From the NCBI RefSeq assembly GCF_037975245.1, contig NC_092575.1, forward strand, positions 8,214,001 through 8,278,000: a stretch of 64,000 nucleotides of DNA, given 5' to 3'. The notes below the pieces were generated by a model. The model saw only the letters and a list, made by a program, of their open reading frames with translations, had not been told where the DNA came from and did no database searches. Below are positions 32,201-43,100 of the stretch, one piece after another (positions within the stretch are counted from its first letter, which is position 1; each line of letters begins with the position of its first letter). This stretch comes from Apostichopus japonicus (taxonomy: Eukaryota; Echinodermata; Holothuroidea; Aspidochirotida; Stichopodidae). The position numbers were made by a program, and so were the translations under genes.

Positions 32201-33162
32201 ACAAATGTGTGTTGGGTGGACTAGAGATGCAGGTAAGAGACAAATGTATGTTGGGTGGACCAGAGATGCAGGTAAGAGGCAAATGTGTGTTGGGTGGACC
32301 AGAGATGCAGGTAAGAGGCAAATGTGTGTTGGGTGGACCAGAGATGCAGGTAAGAGACAAATGTGTGTTGGGTGGACTAGAGATGCAGGTAAGAGGCAAA
32401 TGTATGTTGGGTGTTTACAAGTTTAAGGATAAGTTGGTGTTGTGTGTAGATATGCAGATGAGATAGACAGGTAAACTTATGTGTGTTTATTGTACACGAT
32501 ACAACTTAAGGAAATGGTGGTACCAAATGGTGCTGTTTAGTAGAAAACAATTAACAAACATGGTGGCAGCAATAAGATCTGACACCTTCAGATGGTGGCA
32601 GCAAGTGGTGCTGACACCATCCAATTGATCACAGTGGCAAGATTTGCAATTGTGAATAGGTTGCTTTTGTACTGCTCAAAGGTTGCAAATGCTAAAATGG
32701 GATACCTGAAACAAGATGGAAGTGTTCCTTGCTATTGTTTTGTAACTGTTTGTGTTTTATTGTATGTTGGTGATCGCTTGAAGATTGTTTGTGTTGTATA
32801 GGGAATGAATGATAAAGGTAACACTTCCTAATGTCTTAGAAGGGAATGTTGACCTAACTGATGAGACCCTAACAATCAAATCACATGCAGGTAATGCTTC
32901 CATATCAAGACTGTCCATTAATGATTGGTTTGGTTTTTAGCATGAGTGTCAGCTTTGGTTCTGGTGAGTTCCTAACCTTAACTCGGTTTTTTTTTGTCAG
33001 GCTAAACTGCTTCAGTCACTTGGTATTCAGTCAACCCTGATTACTGATGGCACCAGTCCTATCAACTTGTTCAATACAGCTAATGGTTTGCTCGGGGCCT
33101 TGGAACCTCCGAAGAAACGATCTAAAGGTCATAAAGACGATGACTCCAGCGATGATGAATAG
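20218..33162 (+). CDS. MVP: major vault protein, 14 coding exons
   Basis: Complete gene for the structural protein of the vault, the large cytoplasmic ribonucleoprotein shell built from many MVP copies. Coding exons: 20257-20411, 21713-21908, 22079-22429, 23250-23375, 24309-24419, 25504-25629, 26096-26248, 26794-27029, 27636-27833, 29390-29531, 30161-30372, 30681-30924, 31533-31721, 33001-33162. They total 2601 bases (866 residues plus stop). Every junction is GT-AG and every phase agrees. Family hallmarks are seen in order: [89 protein letters not shown] (shoulder), [18 protein letters not shown], a Glu/Ala/Arg-rich coiled-coil cap helix (about residues 665-810), then AVAGPEMQ and [15 protein letters not shown]. 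The human protein is 893 residues. The tail is lysine-rich then acidic (SSDDDE). An acceptor at 20211-20217 shows that at least one untranslated exon lies upstream, not located. A splice-donor minisatellite follows exon 13. Confidence 0.97.
20257..20411 (+). CDS. MVP: MVP coding exon 1
   Basis: The start codon at 20257 opens [18 protein letters not shown], followed by [12 protein letters not shown], the conserved N-terminal strand of the vault waist. The exon proper begins at 20218, giving a 39-base leader with an upstream in-frame stop (TAATCAG), which fixes the start. It ends with donor AAAG|GTAAGG in phase 2. Confidence 0.95.
21033..21560. repeat. repeat with TATACCGGTAT motifs in MVP intron 1
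   Basis: Two related segments, each ending in TATACCG(G/A)(C/T)GCACCCT-like sequence (near 21111-21128 and 21541-21556). The first begins CTAGGGTGGTTCGGTATA, which is inverted relative to TATACCGGCTCACCCTAG. The pattern suggests one or two small inverted-end elements. No clean target duplication was found. Confidence 0.5.
21713..21908 (+). CDS. MVP: MVP coding exon 2
   Basis: Encodes [17 protein letters not shown] to YPGENLKQ, part of the first MVP repeats (residues 52-117). Donor CAG|GTAAGA in phase 0. This exon is duplicated and damaged at 9896-10015. Confidence 0.96.
22079..22429 (+). CDS. MVP: MVP coding exon 3
   Basis: The largest exon, 117 codons, residues 118-234. It holds two MVP repeats with the paired motifs [13 protein letters not shown] and [17 protein letters not shown] truncated copy lies at 10386-10600. 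Confidence 0.96.
22676..22890 (-). repeat. dispersed repeat in MVP intron 3
   Basis: A segment containing TTTCGAACCTAGCAGGATCT and TCTTCAGAGGCTGAATGACA resembles a repeat I associate with the tails of retroelements in marine invertebrates. No reverse-transcriptase frame is present here. The assignment is from memory of general appearance only. Confidence 0.35.
23250..23375 (+). CDS. MVP: MVP coding exon 4
   Basis: 42 codons, phase 0 at both ends. Contains the repeat motif [17 protein letters not shown] and ends HEE before donor GTAATG. Confidence 0.95.
24309..24419 (+). CDS. MVP: MVP coding exon 5
   Basis: 37 codons, phase 0 at both ends: [15 protein letters not shown], then [19 protein letters not shown], closely matching vertebrate MVP. 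Confidence 0.96.
25158..25424 (+). repeat. two-copy tandem duplication in MVP intron 5
   Basis: 25158-25290 and 25298-25424 are about 90% alike by eye. Each contains GGTCTAGTTCATATCA and TATCAACTTATCACTCTGAT. Confidence 0.85.
25504..25629 (+). CDS. MVP: MVP coding exon 6
   Basis: 42 codons, phase 0 at both ends: [20 protein letters not shown], then a less conserved segment ending KDDQA. Confidence 0.96.
26096..26248 (+). CDS. MVP: MVP coding exon 7
   Basis: 51 codons, phase 0 at both ends. Contains [15 protein letters not shown] and [19 protein letters not shown]. Confidence 0.96.
26794..27029 (+). CDS. MVP: MVP coding exon 8
   Basis: Residues 407-485: [28 protein letters not shown] and [19 protein letters not shown]. 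Ends in phase 2 at GCTAG|GTGAAT. Confidence 0.96.
27636..27833 (+). CDS. MVP: MVP coding exon 9
   Basis: Residues 485-551: [35 protein letters not shown] and the shoulder motif [18 protein letters not shown]. Phase 2 at both ends. Confidence 0.96.
28190..28660. other. MVP intron 9, C-run region
   Basis: Intronic sequence with G-rich and C-rich runs at 28203-28228 and 28620-28645 in opposite orientation. These could be the ends of a degraded MITE, but no target duplication was found. Confidence 0.3.
28859..28888. repeat. (GTA)n microsatellite
   Basis: About nine uninterrupted GTA triplets inside MVP intron 9, immediately upstream of a 53-bp minisatellite. Confidence 0.95.
28893..29158 (+). 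repeat. 53-bp minisatellite in MVP intron 9
   Basis: Five copies of a 53-bp unit beginning CTGGCCCTGGAAAA and containing GTCAGTTAAATGCAGTCACA. Copies differ at only a few bases (AAACAGG/AAATAGG, GTCACAG/AAACACAG). Confidence 0.95.
29390..29531 (+). CDS. MVP: MVP coding exon 10
   Basis: Shoulder domain, residues 551-598: [20 protein letters not shown] and [11 protein letters not shown]. Phase 2 in, phase 0 out. Confidence 0.96.
29748..29856. repeat. inverted repeat (about 32-bp arms) in MVP intron 10
   Basis: GATCTTTACTTTAGATTTAG on the left is answered by CTAAAGTAAAGATC on the right, with ATATACCAA opposite TTGGTATAT. The arms are imperfect and enclose about 45 bp. It is probably a small hairpin MITE. 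Confidence 0.7.
30161..30372 (+). CDS. MVP: MVP coding exon 11
   Basis: Residues 599-669: [35 protein letters not shown] and [15 protein letters not shown]. It is shorter than the human equivalent between the shoulder and the helix, and ends in phase 2. Confidence 0.96.
30681..30924 (+). CDS. MVP: MVP coding exon 12
   Basis: Cap-helix coiled coil, residues 669-750, rich in Glu, Ala, Arg and Lys: [38 protein letters not shown]. Phase 2 in, phase 0 out. Confidence 0.96.
31533..31721 (+). CDS. MVP: MVP coding exon 13
   Basis: End of the coiled coil, residues 751-813, finishing [13 protein letters not shown] at donor CAG|GTAAGA. The last 15 exon bases and the first 24 intron bases form the unit that is repeated downstream, so 17 more copies of the same donor follow. 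This first donor gives the frame and residues expected from other MVPs. Confidence 0.95.
31707..32410 (+). repeat. 39-bp minisatellite of 18 splice donors in MVP
   Basis: Each unit contains GGACCAGAGATGCAG joined to GTAAGAGACAAATG and TGTGTTGGGT, that is, the exon 13 end plus the start of its intron. GT donors fall at 31722, 31761, 31800, 31841, 31880, 31919, 31958, 31997, 32036, 32075, 32116, 32155, 32194, 32233, 32272, 32311, 32350 and 32389. The units before 31841 and 32116 are 41 bp (GGGATTCAG replaces GATGCAG). These two mark a higher-order repeat of about 275 bp. The first two extra donors keep the MVP frame. From the 41-bp unit on, the frame meets TAA (31842-31844). The open frames of 100-217 codons here are by-products of the repeat. 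Confidence 0.97.
33001..33162 (+). CDS. MVP: MVP coding exon 14 (last)
   Basis: Starts after a long T tract and GTCAG with [17 protein letters not shown], the conserved cap-ring segment, then [19 protein letters not shown]. The tail [13 protein letters not shown] is followed by TAG at 33160-33162. The C-terminus is shorter than in human and ends acidic. Confidence 0.96.
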   Translation, partial: AKLLQSLGIQSTLITDGTSPINLFNTANGLLGALEPPKKRSKGHKDDDSSDDE

Positions 33163-33937
33163 GTTGGGTGTTTGGAGTAGTTTCTTTACATTCGTCTTTC
33201 GCTTAAATAGATAGTACAACATTTCTAGCAGTGTTAGCTATCAGGATATAATTTTGTTAAATGTCATAAGAAGATGTCATGCTAGAATATTCAGAAGTGG
33301 TTAATTCATTACTGCATTTAGACCTACTTCATTATATTAAAAAACAGAAATCTTCTCATATTCTCTTTTGTTTTGGTGTCCTTGAAAAGGTAAGATTATT
33401 TTACAATTTAAAAGTATATTTAGTATGCAAAACCAGAATAATGTTCAAAGTATATCCCAGAAGGGAAAACATTCATTTAGAGGTTGCTCCTTAACAAGTT
33501 TGCATGAACACAAGTTTGCATGAACCATAGTTAAACTCATCAACAATATATTAAACTAGTACCTTATAGGTCAGAAATGCAATAATGTACAATATAAAGT
33601 GGACTAGCAGATTCAGGGCATGGTACATCGGTCATATTCAAGTGTAACAAGAAGGGATGCACCAATGGACGGTCATAGAAAATTAGATAATTCAAAGCAT
33701 GTTTTTGCAAATGAAAATCTTGGGGCATTTCTTTCAAATTTATTTGTATTTCTAATAACAGTAAAGTATGTAAAAGTCTATGGTAATGGTAGTTTGTAGA
33801 TTGCATCTGTTAGTAAGAATGTAACATTGGAGTCTCAGTTTGGCTTGGGGAGAGGATAAATGCAGGTGGATGAATTAGGTGAGGGAGTGGTAGCTTATCG
33901 AAGGGCAGGTTTCTTGTTAAATCCACCATGTCATGTG

Positions 33938-34010
33938 TTCCCATAAACTGTCTTGTGTTCTCATAAACTGTCTTGTGTTCCCATAAACTGTCTTGTGTCC
34001 CCATAAACTG
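33938..34010. repeat. 20-bp tandem repeat
   Basis: Nearly four copies of CATAAACTGTCTTGTGTTCC with single-base differences. Confidence 0.9.
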
Positions 34011-34796
34011 TCATACATTTGAGACATGTATGGTAATCTTTTAGCCAAGAATCATGTAGCTCATGTAATCAAAGCAACCATTTTAAAACATGGTCTCCAT
34101 TAACTGTTAACTCTAGTATTCAGTATATCAAGGTAGCTGTGACTTATTTTACAGCTTTGTTATAATGAATGCTGTTCAAGTAAGCTATTAATGTTCATAT
34201 ACACAGAGTGTTTGTGTTATTAATTCAGTATAGGCCAATATAGGATGTCTGCATTACACAGAAGTCAAAAGGCAGCCTTTGAGCAATTAAAGTGTCTTAC
34301 TACAGGCTAGAGGCCTGTCTTGCTACTCTTACATATACTTTAATCTATACAATGTTAATACTGTCAACCTTGTATTATATGCAAACCATCATATTTTAAT
34401 TCATAAAACTTTACAGAGTTGAAGGTTGGCCAACGAATGATTTTGCTTTTCTATTAATCAATGAACAAACAAGTTTTCAGGACTATTCAATCATGTAGAG
34501 GTATTAAATCAAATGAATGATTGTAGGTCTTCACCAAGTTCAATAATCCTAAGGAAAAGGGAGAGACCTTGCATCTATACAATTTATAGTCTATTTTCTT
34601 CATAGAAGTTAAGAAGTCTCTATGTTAGTTGATGCTAGTTATTGCATTAAAATTCTTGTAGTATACTAATGTTTGTTGTCTGTTTTTAATCTACTTTGTC
34701 TACCTCTTTAGGTTCTTTCAGTTGGAAATTAGAAAAGATAAGTTATTGTATTCAGGTTACAAGCGCTTGAATTCTCTAGTCACTTAGATTACTATG

Positions 34797-34893
34797 TACA
34801 GCACATACTACATACAGTTTACTACATTCAGCACATACTACATACAGATTACTACATACAGCACATACTACATACAGATTACTACATACAGCA
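34797..34893. repeat. 30-bp tandem repeat
   Basis: About three copies of a unit made of CAGCACATACTACATACAGA and TTACTACATA. Confidence 0.9.
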
Positions 34894-35011
34894 TTTATCA
34901 GAGGTAACCAGAGTGAGGACCCTCCAATGGTTACTTGCCTTACAAGAAATTCTAATAGCGACCCCAATTTTCACCTTTATCATCTTGGCAAACCTCCAGT
35001 GGTGGATGTTA

Positions 35012-35140
35012 TGGCCTGGGAAAGGGGTATACAGACAGGAGTCCCCCAACCTTTGGCCAGGGGAAGGGGTATGCAGACAGGAAGTACCCCCAACCTTTGG
35101 CCTGGGGAAGGGGTATGCAGACAGGAAGTACCCCCAAGCT
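35012..35140. repeat. about 44-bp tandem repeat
   Basis: Nearly three copies of a unit containing GGGAAGGGGTATGCAGACAG followed by GAAGTACCCCCAACC. The first copy is slightly diverged. Confidence 0.9.
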
Positions 35141-35650
35141 TTGTGTTTTTTCATCCACACTTCGGGTACATTCAGGGTACTATTTATGCACTGAAGCTAA
35201 CTGTACAAGAGTGCTGGTATTTTACGGTCCTTTAGTTGCTCTGACTCCCACACCAAGAAAAAAACAACCACCCACCCAACACAACCACCCTTTATATTCA
35301 CATCCCCATGGTTCACAAGTTGCCGTATTGTTTGATCGATTAGTTACCACTAATTGAAATTATTAGTTTGTTCCATGGGGTAATATTAAACAGAAGATTA
35401 CCACTTCGTTTCAATCTTTATAAACAAAATAACAGTAAAAAAAAAAACAAAGGCATTTTTATGTTTTATCATTATTGACAGTATAGTGATAAATTCTATT
35501 CCAATCAAAAAGCAATAATTTTTGCAAGCATTTTCAAAGAAATAAAAAGAAAGGAACTTGCCTTTTTTCTTCAATATAGTTTTTATAAAGGCTGGATTTC
35601 TTGCAAAGAGACAATAAACTTTGGAAGTTGTTTCACTGAATACAAGAAAC

Positions 35651-38600
35651 AGAATTCATGTAAAAATTTGAGAGAAAAAATGAATATTAAATTTGCTTCG
35701 TATCTAAATTCATTTTTGTATCAAACAATTTCAAAGGAAGTAGAACACACTTTAACTTCTGAGCATTTTTGGGTTCAAACACTTGCAAGAAACTGACCAC
35801 AAAAACTTGAATTTGGTTGATATCAATCAAATGTTAACAGAGAAGACCAATGCTTGTAATTTGCACTGAGGCTTGCAAATTGTTGGCTTATGTATCTGGC
35901 AAATAAAATGGGGCAGTATTCTTAAATCGCACTTTACCATACCTAAATGAAAGTCGTATGACATGCTAACTTTTAACATAAAATCATAATTAAAAATGAA
36001 TGTGCACCTCTGTTCAGATAACATCACTTGTAAAGATTTGCTGTATCAAGAGTCACATAGGAAATCAAAACTTTTTTTTTACAATTTTAATGTCATAGTA
36101 ACACAAACATGTAAATATCAGTAAACACCATAATTTGCAGGATAGAGCTGATACCCAAGAATCTGTGACGAGACATTACACAACAAGCTTATCCATTAAG
36201 ATGAACAAAATTTTACATTTCACGCAACAGAACAAGCTACAAAGATGTATTATATATTCCCTGGGAGTGGTTTGCTATCCAGAGCACATACATGTTCCCA
36301 CTGTAAACAAATTAAATCAGAACGGAAGCAGAACACCACTAAATTGTTGGCCAACAGCTTCAAAGCCAAACCTAGCATATTAACATCTATACATACAAAC
36401 CACAGTTTAGGTATCTTTCTGTTGGAAAAATACTTTGCTTAAGTATTTCAATTCTCATATCTGGGGATTCATTTTCCTTGTTTTTCCCTGTTTTTCTTAA
36501 AAACAATGCATACTCAAATTACAACTGAGTTCTCATGTTTATCAGTTAAGAGATATTCACATTACAAGGATATTCAGGGCATGCTGTTTGACTAAGCTAC
36601 TTTCAATAGTTTGTTCTTTTACAATATTCTTTTAATAGCAATTTATAGGTGCATTTAGAGAGCTGCTCAATCTGAATACTGCATAAACTGAATTACACGA
36701 GCAGAAGAACCACAATTCACATGAGGAAAGCAGGTATCAAATTGCCAAAAAACTTGATCAAAACATATTCTCCAATGTAACTGTGCATTGCAACCCATCA
36801 TACAGCTACTGGCCTTCTACATAGAGTCTGTGTATTACTATGATTAACACAATATTTCAGATTCTCTTCATTGATGGTATGCCTATCCAGTGACATCATA
36901 TAACAACAAATCATAATTGATATCCATCCTTCTGCTGAGATCATTTTGTGTACCACCATCAGACCAATATCAATGGCCTCCCTGGCTACAATTGTTAGCC
37001 ATTGTGATGTAACACTATCTTTCAAAATGCAACAGTTTGTGGTTGCACCATTGCAACATACTGAAGACTGGGGCATGAAGGATTGTTATAATGCTGTTTA
37101 TGTTTATTACAGAACACATATTGGGGTTATTAAAGAAATAGTAAGTTTCAATACATTGATCTACAACAGACAGGGTTATGCATAGGCTGAATGTAACACC
37201 TGCTCATCCAACAACAAATTACCCTGCTTGTAAAAAAAAAAAAATTAAGAAAAATAACAAAGGCAATGATTCAAACCAAATTACCACAAAACTAAAACAG
37301 AAAACTACTTGAAATAAGATGGGAAACGGGTCTACTTAATAGATATCAAATTGTTATTGCCAGCACCTGCTATGCTTGAAGATGGGATATCAACAACCTT
37401 CCAAATGTTAATACAAAGCTTGCTAAAAGAAGTGAAAGTAACGCTGTATATATTGCCTGCTGCCGGTAGAGATAATATTGGCAGAGGTAGGTAATTTACC
37501 ATCAATAACTCATCACATAGAACTGTAATAAACTAACTATGGGATTGCCTTGAACCCAACGTTTGTACTGTATGGTACAAGATAAGACCATTAAATGTGC
37601 TTGTGATATCAAACTAGCACTCTTCACTATGGTATTCCTTTAAAAGCAATCATGCCAGGAATTCAATTCACCTCATCACACCTAAGACATTTATTTTTAG
37701 TTAAAACTTCTCACAGGACTGATTTTAAGAAGTGAAGGCACCATTTCATCTCAATTATCTCCCAAAACTGACAAAAATAATCTTACCATCGCATCAACTG
37801 TCTGAAATCATAATCACTCTACGAAAAAAGGAAGCTTTAGAATGAGTAGAATAAGTCAAATTTACTTTAAAATGTTTCCTAAAAAAACACCACAAACTAT
37901 TTTCATCGCAACAAGGACTTGAAATGTTTTATTTAGGTTGCATTTCTGGAAAGCTTGAGAGGTTTGTCACTCACATAAAAGCATATACCAGTACATTGAA
38001 TTTAAAATGATGCAATCTGCAAAATCTAATATTTACTGCCATTCTGGATTTTGTCTGCTTAATATAGCGTCGAATGTAGGTCTAACAGTTCAGCTGACGT
38101 ATCTATACAGCTTGGAAACATACTGAATTGTCATTTTGAATATGTTTGGATATGTGCACAAATGTGGACATGTACACATTCAATAATGTACACCTTGTCC
38201 ATCCAAGTTATGTTATCAATTTCAGATTCCAAATTTATAGCAACAATCTGTCTCATCTCCTTAAGTATCATTAACTTCATGAATTGTCATCATAGGCAGA
38301 GTTTTATGACCTTCAAGGTTCATAAATAGTATTACACAAAAATAGATTGTAAGTTATGAGTGATTACATATTGAATGCAAATCATCTTCTCAGATTTGCT
38401 ATTCAAATCCCACCTTTTGGGGAAATCTTGAGTAAAATGTCTGTGACTTGTTAGCTTCTTAAAGAAATGAATCTTGTGCAATCAAATTGCTAGACACTAG
38501 TTATATATTGGAGTTTCTGAATCTGGAAACTCTTTGTGAATAATTTAAACTAACTGATCATCAGACCTGTACAATGATTCAGCCATCTTTTTGCAATATT

Positions 38601-38760
38601 TGATGTTCAGAGTTAAAGCACCATCTAAAATTTCCTCCCAAGAAAATAGCAAGCAAATTGAGAAGGGTACGAAATTTGTTTGATAGAAACTCTAATAACA
38701 CCAAGAACCCAATGTAGAGCTTCAAGTTTACTCAAATATTACAAAATTCACCAAAGAGAT
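35651..38760. other. convergent intergenic region
   Basis: No gene was recognised between the vault gene and the convergent minus-strand gene. Part of it is probably 3' UTR of the latter: a minus-strand AATAAA lies at 37932-37927. Open frames here are short and without family resemblance. Confidence 0.4.
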
Positions 38761-39270
38761 ATCACCCTTGAGAGCATTAATGAGAGTATGATCGACACTG
38801 AGTAGGTTAAGATAGAATAAGTTATTTTTAGCATCATCTTTCAGATCATTAATGAGAGTGTGATGGACACTGAGTAGGCTTGGTGAATTAAGATAGAATA
38901 ATTAATACTAGCATCATCTTTTACATCATTAGTGAGAGTATGATGGACACTGAGTAGGTTAAAATAGAATAATTAATGCTAGCATCATCTTTCAGAGCAT
39001 TAATGAGAGTATGATGGACACTGAATTGGCTTGGTTTTAATTAAGATAGAATAAGTTATTCTAGCATCATCTTTCAAATCATTAGTGAGAGTATGATGGA
39101 CACTGAGTAGGTTAAAATAGAATAAGTTATTCTAGCATCATCTTTCAGAGCATTAATGAGAGTATGATGGACACTGATTACTCTTGGTTTTAATTAAGAT
39201 AGAATAAGTTATTCTAGCATCATCCTTCAGATCATTAATGAGAATATGATGGACACAGAGTAGGCTTGGT
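38755..39270. repeat. tandem repeat, 70-85-bp unit
   Basis: About seven imperfect copies of a unit containing TGAGAGTATGATGGACACTG and TAGCATCATCTTTCAGA. Copies vary by the presence of a GGCTTGGTTTTAATTAAG insert, so unit length alternates. It lies downstream of the minus-strand gene of unknown function. Confidence 0.9.
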
Positions 39271-40029
39271 GAATTTTTCAAGCAGGGATAAATTGATTTA
39301 CACACATAAACATATGTTCAGAGACAATGCTCAACTAAGCAGTGAAAGGGAGGCCATATACCTACTGATAAATATTACTTTACCAGAACTCCTATTGATT
39401 ACATATCATACTGAAACTTACTGAAGTGTCATGAAGAATTAGCATATTAATTTCACATTTTTCATATTGCTTTGACTTGAAGAAGTGTAAGCATATTGTG
39501 TGCGATAAACAAACATATTGCTTTGATATTAGATATGTAATCTGAACACAAACCTCACCAAGCATCAGTATGCATAGAACAGTAGGTTTACATTGCAGAT
39601 AATTGTACTTCTACATTCATACTAGTAAGGAATCAATACTGACATATGCAGAGCCATACACATCTGAACAGTGTACAATTCATACACTAGATAATGGTAC
39701 TGCAATGAATTGATCCATCAGTAGCACCACCTTTTAAGGTCTTACAAACACCATGTATTAAAGGTTTCATTGTGTCAATGAGGGTAGGGTACATTAATTT
39801 GAAAGACAAGATTAAAGCCAAAACTTAACAACTTCCACATAGTTTCAAAAAAAAATGTTTGTAGCAAGTTTAAACCAATAAAAAAAAAAAATGTTGTTAT
39901 AAGCCTTGAAAATAAAAACAAACTGTTGAATGGTAATCAAACCTTGATAACCGAGCAATAGCAATTAAACTGACTCTACGTTGAAAAAGCAAAATGAGAT
40001 TAAGAATGAATCAAAGCAGTCATGGAGGT

Positions 40030-40102
40030 GGTTCATTCAGAGACAATGAAGACACTGTCTGGGTCATCCTGACTTTGCTTCATAGTGGCTTCCCAATCTG
40101 AA
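40030..40102 (-). CDS. unknown gene, last exon
   Basis: Too short for ordinary frame lists. Acceptor TTTGTCTTTCAG is followed by sequence that completes the split codon and reads DWEATMKQSQDDPDSVFIVS E, then TGA. The phase (1) matches exon 5 exactly. The short acidic-aromatic tail looks like a conserved peptide. Confidence 0.85.
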
Positions 40103-43100
40103 AGACAAATGGCAAAAAATCTGATATGTAGCAAAACATTCAAATCTGAAAAAATAGAAGTGATATTGTACGCATTATGCAGAACTTTAAAGAACTTCTA
40201 TGACGTTTACAACAGGGTTGTACAGGAAATAAAAGGTGGTGAAATAATGGGCAGGACTTAACGAGAAACAACATCCATGTAATAATAGACATACGTGGGA
40301 ATGTTGGGAAATAATGTAAAATAATGTTTACTTTAGTTCTCCAATCTAGTATAAACCTTCTTTGCATTCCAGCATGATACTGTAGGTACAGTAGGCAGAC
40401 GTTCTACACTGCAGCTACATGAAAGCTGTGCCGCAAACATCAATTCACTTTAAAAGTTCTGAAATTTTAAACAATTTCACTAAGTCACATTTCACCAGTC
40501 CATCTCCTGCTTTCCAGAAAAAAGTATAACATACCATCGACACTGGAAGTTTAATTTAGTTTTTGACATATAAAATGTTCCTTTCAATCTAAGCTGTCAC
40601 AATTGAATTTAACAATTAACCTTCCTGTCACTCCAACAATGCAGTGGTAGTGATGGAGTTTAGTAGTTCAATATTAAAGCCATTGAACATTTTGGAGGGT
40701 GGAATTACAAAAAGAATATTTTAAGGACATACAAATGACAAGGTGGTAATGTACTTGTTTTTGCAGCAAGGAGCTAAGGGAAAACAAGGAAAGGGTGGTT
40801 TACCTATCCTTTAAGGGATTAAGGAAGCACTCTTACCTTTGAGTAGCATCTCTGTTACTTCACTGAGGTTAAACATCTTTGTTTTCAAGCTAGTACTGCT
40901 TATATCAAGTTTTAACTTCTTACTTGACAACAGCTTTATCTCCACAGTATTATCTGCAACTAAATCTCTTTCTGTCATGTCTTGTCCTTGCTTTGAATTG
41001 GCAACATGTCCCTGGTCTAATGCATGATTCCCGCTTTTGTTTGCTGCCTGTATCGTCTGTGCTTCGTCTGTTTCCGGATAATCGTTGATCAATGCACCTT
41101 GAACCACAACAGCAGTTGGCAGCTTAGTTTCTTTGCTTCTAGTGAATGACTCAGGTCGTCCGTATTCATCTAAGTCCAATATGCCATCCTCACTCACAAT
41201 TAAGCTCCCAAACCAAATTGGGTTACTAAGAAGAACACCAGAATTTGAAGGCAGTGATTGGCCACTGGTAGTACCCGCTTCAAGTTTTTCTCTCTCTGTG
41301 TGAGCCACTTTGACTTTGCAGACTGTCTCAACATCAAGAGTGGTACCTGCCTTTTGATTATGCAGAGATAAATTCAAGTTGTAACTTTCAGCTTTTGTTT
41401 GGCCAAACTCTATAGTTCCTATTTTACCATCCTTTCCACATACATCCTGTGAACTAGACTTAACAGTATCTTTACCAGATAAATTGAATCCTTCTATTGT
41501 ACTCTTCTCATTCTTCTGCACAGTCCTTATACTCTGGTCATCCCTTGTTGATGCTGTAGTTGTTGTTGTTGTATCATGAGTGGTACCCAGACTTTGCTTC
41601 ACCCGTCCAGCATATGAGATTTTAGTGCATTCAAGGTTTAGGTATTGCACAGATTTTGCGTGATGCTCTGAAGATCCTTGCCTCTTATTAGTACTGGAAG
41701 CTACATAAGAGGTCAAATTTGGAAAATTAAGATCAAACTTTCGAGTGGGACTGACTTCTAAATTCATAGCTGCAGATATGGAACTAGACGGGGGGACGTT
41801 GGTGGTCAATTCCTTTGATTCTTGTTGGCTAACAGTTCTATCAACTGTGTCACTTTTAAGATCACCGATGGAATTGATTTTTGGTTTGCTATTGCTTTGA
41901 CTACTCAATGGTGCTGTAATTCCCTCAAGATTATTAGACGGCTCCTTCTCTTCTTCTTCCTTCATTAATTGCACGTGGCCAGTCCCTTGGATGCTAGCTT
42001 TTAACCGGCTGGCGTATGACAACCCTCCTTGTTTCTTTTGTTCACAATTGTTCTCATCGCTCTCCAGAGAATCTCTTCTAGAGGATGCTGTTGTGGTGGT
42101 TGTTGTAGTACTGACTTGTTCTTCTGCCTCATTCGTTCCCAGTCTCCTCCGACTGTTTGTATATTTACACATTTCTTTAGGAAGGCTACTAGACTTTCTC
42201 AAGTCCCAGGCAGAGTCTTTGCTTCGAGCAAAGTTAGAGTTAGGTGAATCATCCATATAAAAGTTTTTGGAAAAAGATCGCGGAAAACCAAAGTGACTAG
42301 CACCTTTCTCTTTGCGTCTGGATTTTCGATATTTGACAATGTTAAAGCCCCCGTGTTCTTCATCATTTTCGCCAGGGTCTGACATAGCGGCTCTACAGTC
42401 TGCTTCGCTTTCATCCTTGCCATAGTTGGTTGCATCATCTATAGCTCTATCTATAGCTCTCCGACGCAGTGATGCAAACACATCTTCTTCTAGCTCCTCC
42501 TCCTGCTGCTGCTCTTCATTTTCTTCATCTTTTGTGAGCTGCCTCAATCCTCCTATTTCATTTTCAGGAGCTGACCATTTCCTTCCTTCTGAAGATGTTT
42601 CCTCGTTTCCTTTTTTCTTTCTTGCTACAGGTTTGTTATTCTTAACAGGTTCAACTGCTTTGGTTCTATTACCTTTATTATCTTTTGAGTGTTTTGCTTT
42701 TTGCCCTGGGAAGACTTTGCCATCATTTTCACCAGAGAGATTTTCTCGCTCAGAGCTGGACTCTGCTGATGTCTTTCTCTTGGTATTGGTGTCTGCTGAT
42801 GAGGGTGCAGTCAGATCATTAGGAGATCTGGCTTCTTCTCCTTCAGTGGTGCTTTCAGTGCCATTGTCTAAGATGGGGAAAAAAAGGTTCATACATCAAT
42901 TTATAGTGCCACTAAAATACCATCTCAAGATGACCACAAAAAGTCCACATAATGAAGAAATCTTTGCTGAAAACTACTGTTCTTTCATGTTAAGGCCAGC
43001 CTAACAACTGAAAACACTTTTGGCAATGTTGATGCTGAAGTGACTTTTGCAAAGTGACTTGCAATATCTATCATGGGTACAGTGAATAATTATCCAGTAT

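Larger units (their letters stand above)
33163..35650 (+). other. MVP: probable MVP 3' UTR and downstream sequence
   Basis: No further coding sequence was seen. The first AATAAA hexamers on the plus strand that I found after the stop are at 35542-35547 and 35613-35618, so the 3' UTR could be about 2.4 kb. That length is inferred. Three short tandem repeats lie inside. Confidence 0.35.

Noticed and set aside
31707-32410. CRISPR-like array
   Set aside because: Units are contiguous without unique spacers, each contains a splice donor, and the DNA is clearly animal nuclear sequence.
31733-32466. Open frame of 217 codons with repeated [13 protein letters not shown] units
   Set aside because: It is a translation of the 39-bp minisatellite in the MVP intron. 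All three frames stay open because the unit lacks stops. It has no start context and no homology.
35012-35357. Frames of 86-102 codons on the plus strand
   Set aside because: They arise from the 44-bp tandem repeat downstream of MVP.
42426-43004. 192-codon plus-strand frame rich in Ser and Phe
   Set aside because: Antisense shadow of the 2-kb coding exon on the minus strand. Its Ser runs are the complement of the Glu/Gln-rich stretch.
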